A stretch of 64,000 bases of DNA from HGM04593 sp045636545 (lineage in GTDB: Bacteria; Bacteroidota; Bacteroidia; Bacteroidales; Bacteroidaceae): the NCBI GenBank assembly GCA_045636545.1, contig JAZTXR010000095.1, positions 1 to 64,000 on the forward strand, written 5' to 3'. Of this stretch, positions 31,701 through 39,297 are shown in pieces. The first letter of the stretch is position 1; the number at the start of each line of letters is the position of its first letter. The position numbers and the translations under genes are program-made. The notes beneath the pieces are model-generated. The model was not told the origin of the DNA. It did no database searches and was given only the letters and a program-made list of their open reading frames with translations.

Positions 31701-32555
31701 TCACGTGCCGAGTTTGTTGCAAATGCCGATGCCAACACAATTTTCTACTTCGATGGTACACAGCTGGTTTCATACGCATCGGGTAACTATCTTGTAAGCA
31801 ACAGCAATATGCTTGGCTACAACGGCATTCAGGCAGCAGGCTCTGTAATCAGTTTCCAGGCTGCGGCAAAAGGTTTGGTAGGTGCATATAACATCAAGTT
31901 CAACAGCGGTAGCCGTTACTTGTATTGCAACAAGAGCAATTATACCGATGCCGGCAGTAGTACAAACAACGATAATGGTTACTGTTTCAATATCGAGGAA
32001 GTAACAGTGCTTCCTGTAACAATTACTGATGCAGGTTATGCTACATTCTATGCTCCTGTAGCTGTTGCGTTGCCTGGGGACGTTACAGCTCACACAGTAA
32101 CAATCAATGGCGAGTGGGCTACATTGAGCGATGCTTTGGCTATTGTTCCTGCTAACACTGGTGTTGTACTTGCCGGTCAGGGTGATTACAACTTGGCAAT
32201 CACAACTGCTGCTGCTTTCGAGGGCGAGAATGCTCTCCGTGGTACAGTTGCTGCGACAAATGTAACAGAGAACGCCTACGTACTTGCCAACGATGCAGAA
32301 GGTGTAGGTTTCTACGCTGCTGCAATGACAAACGGTGCCTGGTTGAACAACAGCCACAAGGCATACTTGCCAAAGGCTCAGGGTATGAACGCTGCATCTT
32401 ACAGCTTCCGTTTTGGCGAAGGTACTACTGCTATTGGGAATGTCGAGGTTGAGAACACAGTGAAAACTATCTATGACCTTACAGGCCGTCGTGTAGAGGT
32501 TATCACAGCTCCAGGTATCTACATTGTAGATGGCAAAAAGGTGCTTGTTAAGTAA
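28731..32555 (+). CDS. Multidomain secreted GH33 sialidase
   Basis: Predicted exo-sialidase releasing terminal sialic acid. 1274 residues with a signal peptide (FLFLSLFIAASAMA). Residues ~22-225 repeat the lectin-like module of the upstream GH123 protein (YYHLIGRD...SEHLYNNALHNGNSLKF). The sialidase domain (~245-640) has YRIPGI with Arg257 of the arginine triad and three Asp boxes (SDDHGKTW, SKDNGKTW, SDDFGKTW). Then come a helical spacer, a KYYRIK module (~960-1090), an ATFYAP beta domain (~1100-1225) and the tail YDLTGRRVEV...GIYIVDGKKVLVK. Operon with the GH123 gene. A long hairpin at 32578 follows the stop. Confidence 0.88.
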   Translation: MRKITFLFLSLFIAASAMAIENVTTGYYHLIGRDTSRSEHLYNNALHNGNSLKFTLQSNEIVNTNNGIWYITVKDDGKLGIKNGDGQPVVAGANWGGSIAGSFTELTIAGTADVNDYRYYYFNEALNCTNGSVNFKIGGADFLTTWSDGGSANDNQWRFEPVDVEGKSIYSVVVEGNADAYVTFDGGYAFNGGFFITDSEISASQLTVGVFGNVLKSADVNIEGNTITVTNVQALETPVKQDLYNTSKGDGIIPPYRIPGITTASNGRLITAAARLVCGTDPGYGQVDVVCRTSDDHGKTWSNMIDVAVGTGRTSATVNYFDTAFGDPAIVADRTSGEVLIIAVAGCTVYANGNTTRQNPNMIATILSKDNGKTWEEPINVTEDIYSLFDSGNPIQSAFVGGGKVFQSRIVKKDKYYRLYAAMCARPNGNRVIYSDDFGKTWHALGGASALPAPGGDEPKCEEMPDGRVILSSRVGGGRIYNIYTYSNTLTGEGSWSTDVKSTFAGSGLVPGGNSTNGEILIVPVQRNSDKKEMYLALQSLPTGGGRTNVGIFYKELTDFSDINSVENFANDWNGFFQVSNTSSAYSSMDLQADDRIGFIYEETLTGFGRRDNPVSTSFPNGEGQHNFDGFDNIYVAYELEYITNGAYSIKRDVNRRTFVKEYFTAVAADKSDIVKSNVATALEALSTEPTTAEIDNIYAILASDGPVYVTDVDGFENGKIYTFVTARGWMGAKADNNKVISTAYTANGVTGSKDDANFQWTVYKSENDNYYLYNIGKEMFMGVESGNNTAVPFVATPAGKNLTFKKSVDTAYPIMFSTDNAGVVNHSANHASGLITWTGGWNNPNDGGSNHQVELVGVLDNETLAGIAEIVAAYELDNTSAVAELDAAIAKAKALFSSIVVGSGMGEYTATDAEYADKFSAIEAFRQAIQSTNTPTPAQVEAKTAEVNALIASFQLNLPVAGKYYRIKAVAGWNDDARYLGAQNSTANTSRAEFVANADANTIFYFDGTQLVSYASGNYLVSNSNMLGYNGIQAAGSVISFQAAAKGLVGAYNIKFNSGSRYLYCNKSNYTDAGSSTNNDNGYCFNIEEVTVLPVTITDAGYATFYAPVAVALPGDVTAHTVTINGEWATLSDALAIVPANTGVVLAGQGDYNLAITTAAAFEGENALRGTVAATNVTENAYVLANDAEGVGFYAAAMTNGAWLNNSHKAYLPKAQGMNAASYSFRFGEGTTAIGNVEVENTVKTIYDLTGRRVEVITAPGIYIVDGKKVLVK

Positions 32556-32577
32556 ACAGCTGTCGCTGATTTGATAA

Positions 32578-32619
32578 AAACGAATGACATCCCGCCGGCA
32601 GGCGGGATGTCATTCGTTT
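32578..32619. terminator. Bidirectional terminator hairpin between sialidase and thiamine operon
   Basis: A perfect 19-bp stem (left 32578-32596, right 32601-32619) with a 4-nt loop (GGCA) separates the convergent sialidase and thiamine pyrophosphokinase genes. On the minus strand it is followed by TTTTT; on the plus strand it is followed by TTTAATGG. Confidence 0.85.
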
Positions 32620-32641
32620 AATGGTTTCTCGTTTCCGGAAA

Positions 32642-33259
32642 TCAATGGTTGATGAACAGCAGATACTCTCCTTTTGCTTTTATTGTGAACTCCTCGCCGG
32701 TGCACTCGTTGAGTGTTCCCTGCCACCAATTGTTGAAGTCATATATGGGGTAGAGCAGTCCCTCGGCACTCAAATCCCTTGCGGTGATGCTGAAGATTGA
32801 CACCTGTTGTCCTTTTCGGCATTTTTGTGTGGTGGTGCCGTTGCAGGGTATGAACACGCCGTGGTCGGTAAAGGAACGTACATCGCACCCAGCGCGGGCG
32901 TACTCGATGAGCAGGCTTATGTTCCCAATCGTGTGGTCCTCACGCTTGCCCGTGGCTCCTACAATGGCGATGCGGCGCTTTCCTTGTTCCATAAGAAACC
33001 GCACGGCCTTTGTCTGGTCGTTGCTCTCCTGCTCGGCAATGATGTGCAGCAGGTGCGCGAACTTCTTGCGGTTGGCGGCACTGATGGAGTCGCCGTCGCC
33101 CACAATGGCATCGGGCACCCGGCCGGTGGCAATGTAACGGTCGGCCGCGCCGTCGCAGCAGACCACATACTGTGCGCTCTGCAATATTTCCAACGGCAAT
33201 GGGGCTGTAGGGAACTCACCGCCTGCAACAATCACTGCATCAAAAAAATCATTCTTCAT
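32642..33259 (-). CDS. Thiamine pyrophosphokinase
   Basis: Converts thiamine to thiamine diphosphate using ATP. 205 residues, typical length. Visible motifs are VVCCDGAADRY, VGDGDSIS (metal-binding Asp residues) and ESNDQTKAVRFL, then IVGATGKREDHTIGNISLL. It overlaps the PnuT-like gene and is the last gene of the TPP-riboswitch operon, completing thiamine uptake and activation. Bacteroidetes versions are sometimes called tnr3. Confidence 0.93.
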   Translation of the reverse strand: MKNDFFDAVIVAGGEFPTAPLPLEILQSAQYVVCCDGAADRYIATGRVPDAIVGDGDSISAANRKKFAHLLHIIAEQESNDQTKAVRFLMEQGKRRIAIVGATGKREDHTIGNISLLIEYARAGCDVRSFTDHGVFIPCNGTTTQKCRKGQQVSIFSITARDLSAEGLLYPIYDFNNWWQGTLNECTGEEFTIKAKGEYLLFINH

Positions 33260-33833
33260 TCTGCATCAACTTTTTCCATTTGAAGTATCCAAAGATAGCT
33301 ATAATTGCATAAACGGCATAGAGCACGGCTGTGAAATATAACCCTTTGTATACGTAGAGCGCACTGCATGCCACGTCTGTCACACACCATACCCACCACT
33401 GCTCGATGTATTTGCGTGCAAGCATCCACATTCCCACAATACTCAGTGCCGTGGTGAACGAGTCGCTCCAGGGTACTGTGCTGTCGGTGTGGTTAATGAG
33501 CACGTATGCTATGAGCAGCAGTGCAGCAACAAATGCCACGGCTGCTTTTGCCCAGGATACGCGCGGTGTATGGCTTATGCGCAGTTCCTTCTTTGGCTTC
33601 CTGCCGCCAAAGAAGGTAAAACCGGTCTTCCATGCCACCCAGCCATAGAGTGCAATGACAAGGTAGTATATGTTTATTCCAAAGTCGGCATAAAGTCCGG
33701 CATTGTAGTAGACGAACAGATATATCGCAGGCATGACAATACCCGCAATCCACAGGTATATGCTTGCCTTGTACTCCAGCCACAGGTAAATTATTCCTGT
33801 TATTACTCCTAAAATCTCAAGATATTGTTCCAT
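33249..33833 (-). CDS. pnuT: PnuC-family thiamine transporter (PnuT)
   Basis: Inner-membrane carrier of the PnuC family, here probably for thiamine given the riboswitch and neighbours. From ATG 33833 it has 194 residues; a longer reading frame opening at 33860 would add MCSPKSKVT, less likely. Seven or eight hydrophobic helices are visible (ILGVITGIIYLWLEYK, IYLWIAGIVMPAIYLFVYY, AVAFVAALLLIAYVL, ALSIVGMWMLARKYIEQWWVWCVTDVA). The motif WKTGFTF and the W...KxxE pattern fit PnuC. It overlaps the kinase by 11 bp and ends 52 bp before the TonB receptor. Confidence 0.88.
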   Translation of the reverse strand: MEQYLEILGVITGIIYLWLEYKASIYLWIAGIVMPAIYLFVYYNAGLYADFGINIYYLVIALYGWVAWKTGFTFFGGRKPKKELRISHTPRVSWAKAAVAFVAALLLIAYVLINHTDSTVPWSDSFTTALSIVGMWMLARKYIEQWWVWCVTDVACSALYVYKGLYFTAVLYAVYAIIAIFGYFKWKKLMQNEE

Positions 33834-33885
33834 TGTAACTTTGCTTTTGGGCGAACACATCGGTTCGCACCTACATTGTTTCCGC

Positions 33886-36117
33886 TTATAACTCTATATT
33901 GATACTTCCAATGGCATTTATCCCTGCCTGGGCTGCGTATCCGGCATAGTTGTAGCGGTGGCGGGTGCCGTCGCTGTCGGTGTAGTATCCGCTGCCGGCA
34001 TATCCGTTGTTCTCATACTCTTCGTTGAAAAGGTTATATATGGTTGCCCCTACGGTAATCTTTTTCACCCCTTTCAGTCTGAACGAGTAGCCCAGTTGCA
34101 GGTTGGTGACAAAATAGGCATCGAGCACGTGTTCCTCAATACCATAGTTGCTCATATACTGCTTGCTCACATATTGTGACTGCAGTGCAGCCCTTATGCC
34201 ACGCCATTCGTATGAAAAGGTGTTGTTCGCTATGATTGAGGGCGAGAATGCAATGGGTGTGTCGTTGTGGTGTATCTCCCATTTCTCGTATGTGTTGTCG
34301 TCATAGAGCACCTCGGTGAAATCCTTTATCCTGTTGCGGCTGAATGTGGCGTTTGCATTCCACCCGAAACCGCAGGGCAATGCCAGTTCCGCTGTCAGCT
34401 CAATGCCGGCGCGGTAACTCTTCGGGATGTTCGCAGCAAGCGGCTCGCCAATCTCGTTCAGCTCGCCGGTGAGCACCAGCTGGTCCTTGTAGTCCATGAA
34501 GTAGATGTTCGCTCCCGCTGTGAAGAGCCTGCTGCTGAAGACGTACCCCGCTTCATAGTCTATGAGGCGTTCGGCGGTGGGGCGCTCATGCAGCTTGCCG
34601 TCGGTGTAGTTGTTGCGTGTGGGCTCTTTGTGCGCCACGCTCACCGATGCAAATAGCCTGTTGCTACCATTGATTTGCCACGAAAGGCCGGCCTTTGGAT
34701 TGAAGAAGTTGAACTTCTCGTCTATCGCCAGCTGTTGGTGGCTGTCGGTTGCATCGTTCCACTTGTCGTTGTTGCCGGCAATGCGGTAGCCAATGTGGCG
34801 GTATTGTGCATCGGCATATATGTTTAGGTGATTAATGGGGCGGTAGTCGGCGCGCAGGTAGATGTTGGCATCGTCCTTTGTGCCGTTGTTGCGGTAATAC
34901 TCGTGGTCGGGCAGCAACTCGCCGGTGTAGTTCTTCACCCACAGTACGTGCCCGAAGTGGGCACCGCTGTAACGGTTGGCTCCACCGCCGGCAATGGCCG
35001 TTACCTTTTCGTCCTTGTATGTCAGGGCAAACACCGCTCCGCCAAAATGGTTGTCCATGGCTTTCTTGCGCACCAGGTCGCTCTTCTTTACCTCCACGCC
35101 GTTGGCAAGGAATGTAGGCAGGGCATACTCCTTTAACTTGCGCCCGCTTTTGTACTCCTGGTAGTATCCGTCACCCTTTGTGTAGTGCAGGCCGACGTTA
35201 AGGTTGAGCCTGTTGCTGAAACTGTGGTCAATGAGCAGCTGGACGTTTGTCTGTGTGTAGTTGTCGGTCTGTCCGTCATAGTAATGGTCTGTGCCGGTGC
35301 TGTCGGTGAACATGTAGCCGCAACTGTTGTAGCGGCGGCCATAGAGTGCCATCTCCTCTTTGGTGGCATAGTTCCAGGCGTGGTATGTCTGTTCGTTGCC
35401 GCCGAAGGCGATTAGGCGCACGCTTGTGCTGTTGCCGTAGTATGCCCCTTGCAGGTAGAACGATTGCAGTGCCGTTGCTGCGCGCTCAATGTATCCGTCG
35501 CTGCCAATGCTCGAGAGGCGCATATCTACCGCCCAATGGTCGTGCAGTATGCCTGTACCTGCGCTTATCGTTGCCTTGTGGGTGTTGAACGAGCCGTACG
35601 AGCCGCCGAAAGTAGCGTATGGCTGTGTGTTGAACTTGTCGGTCTTCAGGTTTATGCTTGCTCCAAAGGAGCCTGCACCGTTTGTCGATGTGCCCACGCC
35701 GCGTTGAATCTGTATGTCCTTCACCGATGAGGCTATGTCGGGCATATTCACCCAGAATACATTGTGGCTCTCGGCATCGTTGACGGGTATTCCGTTTGCA
35801 GTCACGTTTATGCGTGTTCCGTCTGTGCCGCGTATGCGCAGGCTTGTGTAGCCGATTCCCATGCCCGCATCGCTTGTCGCCACCACGCTTGGCGTTGTTG
35901 CCACAAGGAAGGGAAAGTCCACTCCTGTGTTCATCCGCTCCAGTTGCTCCTTGCCAATGTTGGTGTGTGCCACCGGCGTAAGCTCTGTTGCGCGTGTTGC
36001 TGTTATCTCCACTTCCTGCAGATGTGTGTGCAGGCTGTCACTCACTGCCTCTTGTGCCTGTAGCAAAGAGGGTAGGGCTGCCATTGCAAGGCAGCAACGC
36101 AATGTCTTTTTTCTCAT
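33886..36117 (-). CDS. TonB-dependent receptor for thiamine (OMPthi-like)
   Basis: Outer-membrane active transporter, predicted thiamine receptor. From ATG 36117 (chosen because MRKKTLRCCLAMAALPSLLQAQ is a signal peptide) the product has 743 residues; the reading frame extends to 36231 but only through leader sequence. Plug domain: EVEITATRATELTPVAHTNI, GMGIGYTSLRIRGTDGTRINVTANGIPVNDAESHNVFWVNMPD, SVKDIQIQRGVGTSTNGAGSFG. The rest is a 22-strand-type barrel ending GINAIGSINIEL. A TPP riboswitch covers 36260-36353, which defines the operon role. Confidence 0.9.
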   Translation of the reverse strand: MRKKTLRCCLAMAALPSLLQAQEAVSDSLHTHLQEVEITATRATELTPVAHTNIGKEQLERMNTGVDFPFLVATTPSVVATSDAGMGIGYTSLRIRGTDGTRINVTANGIPVNDAESHNVFWVNMPDIASSVKDIQIQRGVGTSTNGAGSFGASINLKTDKFNTQPYATFGGSYGSFNTHKATISAGTGILHDHWAVDMRLSSIGSDGYIERAATALQSFYLQGAYYGNSTSVRLIAFGGNEQTYHAWNYATKEEMALYGRRYNSCGYMFTDSTGTDHYYDGQTDNYTQTNVQLLIDHSFSNRLNLNVGLHYTKGDGYYQEYKSGRKLKEYALPTFLANGVEVKKSDLVRKKAMDNHFGGAVFALTYKDEKVTAIAGGGANRYSGAHFGHVLWVKNYTGELLPDHEYYRNNGTKDDANIYLRADYRPINHLNIYADAQYRHIGYRIAGNNDKWNDATDSHQQLAIDEKFNFFNPKAGLSWQINGSNRLFASVSVAHKEPTRNNYTDGKLHERPTAERLIDYEAGYVFSSRLFTAGANIYFMDYKDQLVLTGELNEIGEPLAANIPKSYRAGIELTAELALPCGFGWNANATFSRNRIKDFTEVLYDDNTYEKWEIHHNDTPIAFSPSIIANNTFSYEWRGIRAALQSQYVSKQYMSNYGIEEHVLDAYFVTNLQLGYSFRLKGVKKITVGATIYNLFNEEYENNGYAGSGYYTDSDGTRHRYNYAGYAAQAGINAIGSINIEL

Positions 36118-36259
36118 TGCAATTTCAATTTTTTTTGGAGCATGGGGCATAAAAGAAAGAAACCTCCATGCTCCGTGGTTAAACGGAAAATGGGGTTTTT
36201 CCTGTGTGGTTCGCTGGTATTGGGCAGACACATCGGTCTGCCCCTACAATATGCAAACT

Positions 36260-36353
36260 CTTATTCCTACGCCGGCATTATCCGGATCAGGTTCTTGGGT
36301 ATGATCTCAGCCTCTGTGCTGCATAATGCAGACAAGTTTAGGCACCCCGTAAT
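36260..36353 (-). promoter_or_regulatory. TPP riboswitch (THI element)
   Basis: Read on the minus strand, the element shows the THI-box cores in order: CGGGGTGCC, GGCTGAGATCATACCC and GAACCTGATCCGGATAATGC, then CGGCGTAGGAA. It sits 143 bases upstream of the TonB receptor start and downstream of a canonical promoter. It senses thiamine diphosphate and should lower expression of the receptor, PnuT and kinase when TPP is plentiful. The mode (translation or termination) is not obvious. Confidence 0.97.
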
Positions 36354-36366
36354 TGAAATCTGGATG

Positions 36367-36397
36367 CGAAGTTAGTGCAACCTTTGCGATAAACAAA
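36367..36397 (-). promoter_or_regulatory. Promoter of the thiamine operon
   Basis: The minus strand carries TTTG (36394-36397), exactly 19 bp, then TAACTTCG (36367-36374), the Bacteroidota -33/-7 layout with one change in the -7 box. Transcription would begin around 36360, right before the TPP riboswitch. Confidence 0.65.
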
Positions 36398-36487
36398 ATA
36401 AATTCGGGTTTATTTTTTCTCTCTTGTTACCACCAGTCTTGTATGAAGATAGTGTAAGCTGTTGTCTTATAAATAATAAAGTGCGTG

Positions 36488-37720
36488 TTATTTATCGCTG
36501 TTTATTCTGCGCCACAGCGCTTTTTCCTCTTTATTGAGCCGCTGCTGAATTTCCGTGACATCGTTGTTGCCCGCGCGGTCAAGGGTATCAATGAGCTCCA
36601 TCTCATTCCCATGCCCGAACTCTTCGTTCAGGAAGTACCGTTCGTTTCCGTCATCGGAGATTATCCCCTTGCGCTCCATTGTGTACATTATCTTTGCCGC
36701 AGCGTGTACCGAAATTCCGTATGCAGCGTTCATGCGCCCGGCAATCTCCATTATGGTGAACGAGCCGTTGGAGCTGCTCTCGGCAGCCTCCTTGCATTTT
36801 GCAATGGTGAGCATTGTCAGGAACTTCTGGTAGTTGTGGCTCAAGCGCCCGAACTTGTTCTCGGCATCGAGTTTGTAGCCCTCTTGCAACAGATAGTTCC
36901 ACCTTGAGCCGGCAAGGCATATTGTCCAGGAGAAGTATATCCACAGAATGAATATCATAAGGCTGGCAAGGTTGCCGTAGACGTTTCTGTATGTACTGAA
37001 CAGCCCCAATATCAGCGATGCCGAATATTGCATTATTGCAAACACTATGCCGCAGAATGTTGCCGATATTGCGGCATGGCGTATATCGACCTTTGTGTTG
37101 GGGATGAACTTGTAGGCCATGAACAGCACTGCAATGTAAACGCAGGTAGTGAGCAGAAAGGTGTTCGCTTTGTAAAACAGGCCGCTCCCCTCGAAAAATG
37201 AAGATATGCTTATCCATATAGCAAGCAAGAGAATGGCGACGAACGGTATGAGCAGAACAAGCAGGAATACCTTTATCTGCTTCTTCAGGCTATGCTCCCG
37301 CAGCTCCCACAGCGAGTTGAACGAAATATCTATTGTCTGGTATATTGAAAATACCGAGTAGAGCAGAAATGAGAATCCCACTATGGCGCCGAACACGTAG
37401 TTGGTCTCGGCATTGACCAGGTACATATCCACGAACTTCAGCAGTTCATCTGCAATGTTCTCCTGTCCCACGAAAAGCAGCTCCACCTTTTCCTTGAATG
37501 CCTGGCCATAGCCCATGAGGTTTGCCACGGCAATCATCATTGCCATCACAGGTACCAGGGCGAAGAGTGTGTGGTATGTGAGTGCCGCTGCAGCCTGCTT
37601 CACCTTGTCGGGGCCTGTCAGGAACTTTATGAATGACCAAAGGACAACGTTGCCGCCTATCTCCCTGTCTTTGTACAATAGTTTCAGCTTTTGTGCTGTT
37701 GTCTTAATCCTGTTTCTCAT
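36488..37720 (-). CDS. YihY/BrkB-family inner-membrane protein
   Basis: Polytopic membrane protein of the UPF0761/YihY-BrkB family; function unsettled. From ATG 37720 (MRNRIKTTAQKLK) the product has 410 residues; in-frame starts at 37783 and 37765 are possible. Helices: AALTYHTLFALVPVMAMMIAVA, NYVFGAIVGFSFLLYSVFSIYQTI, VFLLVLLIPFVAILLLAIWISI, LMIFILWIYFSWTICLAGSRWNYL. About 150 soluble residues follow (a winged-helix-like region after LTIAKCKEAAESSSNGSFTIMEIAGRMNAAYGI). Divergent from the antiporter. Confidence 0.85.
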   Translation of the reverse strand: MRNRIKTTAQKLKLLYKDREIGGNVVLWSFIKFLTGPDKVKQAAAALTYHTLFALVPVMAMMIAVANLMGYGQAFKEKVELLFVGQENIADELLKFVDMYLVNAETNYVFGAIVGFSFLLYSVFSIYQTIDISFNSLWELREHSLKKQIKVFLLVLLIPFVAILLLAIWISISSFFEGSGLFYKANTFLLTTCVYIAVLFMAYKFIPNTKVDIRHAAISATFCGIVFAIMQYSASLILGLFSTYRNVYGNLASLMIFILWIYFSWTICLAGSRWNYLLQEGYKLDAENKFGRLSHNYQKFLTMLTIAKCKEAAESSSNGSFTIMEIAGRMNAAYGISVHAAAKIMYTMERKGIISDDGNERYFLNEEFGHGNEMELIDTLDRAGNNDVTEIQQRLNKEEKALWRRINSDK

Positions 37721-37787
37721 GGAGTGAAGTTTGTGGAATGCAATTATATGATTTTTTTCTGACATCCCAATAAATTCAACCACTCTA

Positions 37788-37818
37788 TTTGCTGCAATTG
37801 GTGAATATTGTATCTTTG
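37788..37818 (+). promoter_or_regulatory. Canonical Bacteroidota promoter of the Ca/Na antiporter gene
   Basis: TTTG (37788-37791), 19 bp, TATCTTTG (37811-37818): a textbook -33/-7 pair. The start codon is 52 bp downstream. It also shows that the in-frame ATG at 37808 lies inside the promoter and cannot be the start. Confidence 0.8.
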
Positions 37819-37870
37819 CGGGATATATGTAAAATATACATTTTTTAGGAATTTAAACAGCTTCTTGTAT

Positions 37871-38824
37871 ATGATACTTTCTTTAATCTTTTTTGTGGCG
37901 GGTATTGCACTCGTCATTTTTGGAGCCGATTGGCTCACAAAGGGCGCGTCGGCTCTTGCACGACGTTTCAATATGAGTGAACTGCTCATTGGACTTACAA
38001 TCGTTGCCATAGGTACTTCGTTGCCCGAGCTTGTTATCAGTACCGGCTCTGCATTGAAAGGCAGTCCCGGCCTTGCGCTTGGAAACATCATCGGCAGCAA
38101 CATCTTCAACGGTATGTTCATCCTTGGTGTTGCGGCTCTGCTATGCCCCATAAAGTTCAATCCCAAGATGCTCACACGTGAGATTCCCTTCAACCTCCTG
38201 GCATCTGTCGTCCTCATCCTTGTGTCGGGCAGCATGCTTGTGGGCGGTGCTCCCGGTGAAATGATAACACGCTACGGCGGTATGCTGTTGCTCTGTTTCC
38301 TTGCTGTTTTTGTGCGCTACACATTCTCCATAACCAATGATGCTGCCGATGACGAACCCGGTGAGCAACTCCCTGTGTGGAAGGTTGTGCTCTTTATTGT
38401 AGCCGGCCTTGCGGCACTCATCTTTGGCGGCAACATCTTTGTCGATGGAGCAACAGAGATTGCGCGTGTACTTGGTCTTTCCGAGGCCGTGATTGGTATA
38501 ACCATTGTGTCTGCCGGCAGTTCACTGCCCGAACTTGCAGTCTCTGTCAATGCCGCACGCAAGGGCAATGTGGGCATTGCATTGGGTAATGTGCTTGGCA
38601 GCAACATCCTTAACATATTCTTTATCCTTGGTGTAAGCGCAATCATCACCCCCATTGCACTCGACGGTTTCAGCTATGTCGACTACTATGTGCTCCTGGC
38701 ATCGTCGTTGCTCATCTACTTCGTGGCACGCTTCGGCGGCAAGGCTGTCATAACCCGTCTCGAGGGCGCAGTGCTTGTTGCCGCCTATGTGGCATACACC
38801 ACTTGGCTTGTGATGAATGCCTGA
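37871..38824 (+). CDS. Calcium/sodium antiporter (CaCA family)
   Basis: Inner-membrane cation exchanger of the YrbG type. From ATG 37871 the product has 317 residues and is all transmembrane helices with two alpha repeats: first GTSLPELVISTGSALKGSPGLALGNIIGSNIFN, second SAGSSLPELAVSVNAARKGNVGIALGNVLGSNILNIF, each with the conserved GSSxPE and GNxxGSN motifs. Ten helices are expected. It stands alone; a canonical promoter lies upstream. Confidence 0.92.
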   Translation: MILSLIFFVAGIALVIFGADWLTKGASALARRFNMSELLIGLTIVAIGTSLPELVISTGSALKGSPGLALGNIIGSNIFNGMFILGVAALLCPIKFNPKMLTREIPFNLLASVVLILVSGSMLVGGAPGEMITRYGGMLLLCFLAVFVRYTFSITNDAADDEPGEQLPVWKVVLFIVAGLAALIFGGNIFVDGATEIARVLGLSEAVIGITIVSAGSSLPELAVSVNAARKGNVGIALGNVLGSNILNIFFILGVSAIITPIALDGFSYVDYYVLLASSLLIYFVARFGGKAVITRLEGAVLVAAYVAYTTWLVMNA

Positions 38825-38999
38825 CATGTGGTCTGCCAAATTGGCATACACGGTGTCCCGTAAACATTTTGGCACGATTTTGGTTATGTAATATTAGTGG
38901 GAGCAGGTTCAAGCACACGAAGTGTGGTTAAAGGTGAAATGTGAAAGCGTAAAGGTTAAACCTCAATTATAAATACAATAATAAAAAACAATAAGACTT

Positions 39000-39272
39000 A
39001 TGAACATCAGACCATTGGCAGACAGAGTGCTCATCTTGCCTCAGCCTGCAGAAGAGAAGACAATCGGCGGCATCATCATCCCCGATACAGCAAAGGAGAA
39101 ACCCTTGCAGGGTAAAGTAGTGGCGGTTGGTAACGGAACAAAGGACGAGGATATGGTAATTGCTGTTGGCGACCAGGTGCTCTATGGCAAGTATGCCGGT
39201 ACAGAGGTTGAACTCGAGGGTGAGAAATATCTCATCATGCGCCAGAGCGACGTGCTTGCGATACTTGGATAA
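39000..39272 (+). CDS. groS: Co-chaperonin GroES
   Basis: Heptameric lid of the GroEL chamber. 90 residues, normal length: MNIRPLADRVLILPQPAEEKTIGGIIIPDTAKEKP (the mobile loop), then EGEKYLIMRQSDVLAILG. Twenty-five bases upstream of groEL; one operon. A CIRCE element was not seen upstream. A weak TTTTGG...TAATATTAG pair near 38867-38897 could be the promoter. Confidence 0.97.
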   Translation: MNIRPLADRVLILPQPAEEKTIGGIIIPDTAKEKPLQGKVVAVGNGTKDEDMVIAVGDQVLYGKYAGTEVELEGEKYLIMRQSDVLAILG

Positions 39273-39297
39273 ATGACAGATAAAAAAGACAAAGAAT

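Noticed and set aside
31770..32357. 195-residue minus-strand frame in the sialidase C terminus
   Set aside because: It arises from repeats in the ATFYAP domain and is Cys/Val-rich with no domain; the sense frame is clearly real.
36118..36231. N-terminal extension of the TonB receptor frame
   Set aside because: It lies in the 5' leader between the riboswitch and the signal peptide at 36117; its sequence does not look like a signal peptide.
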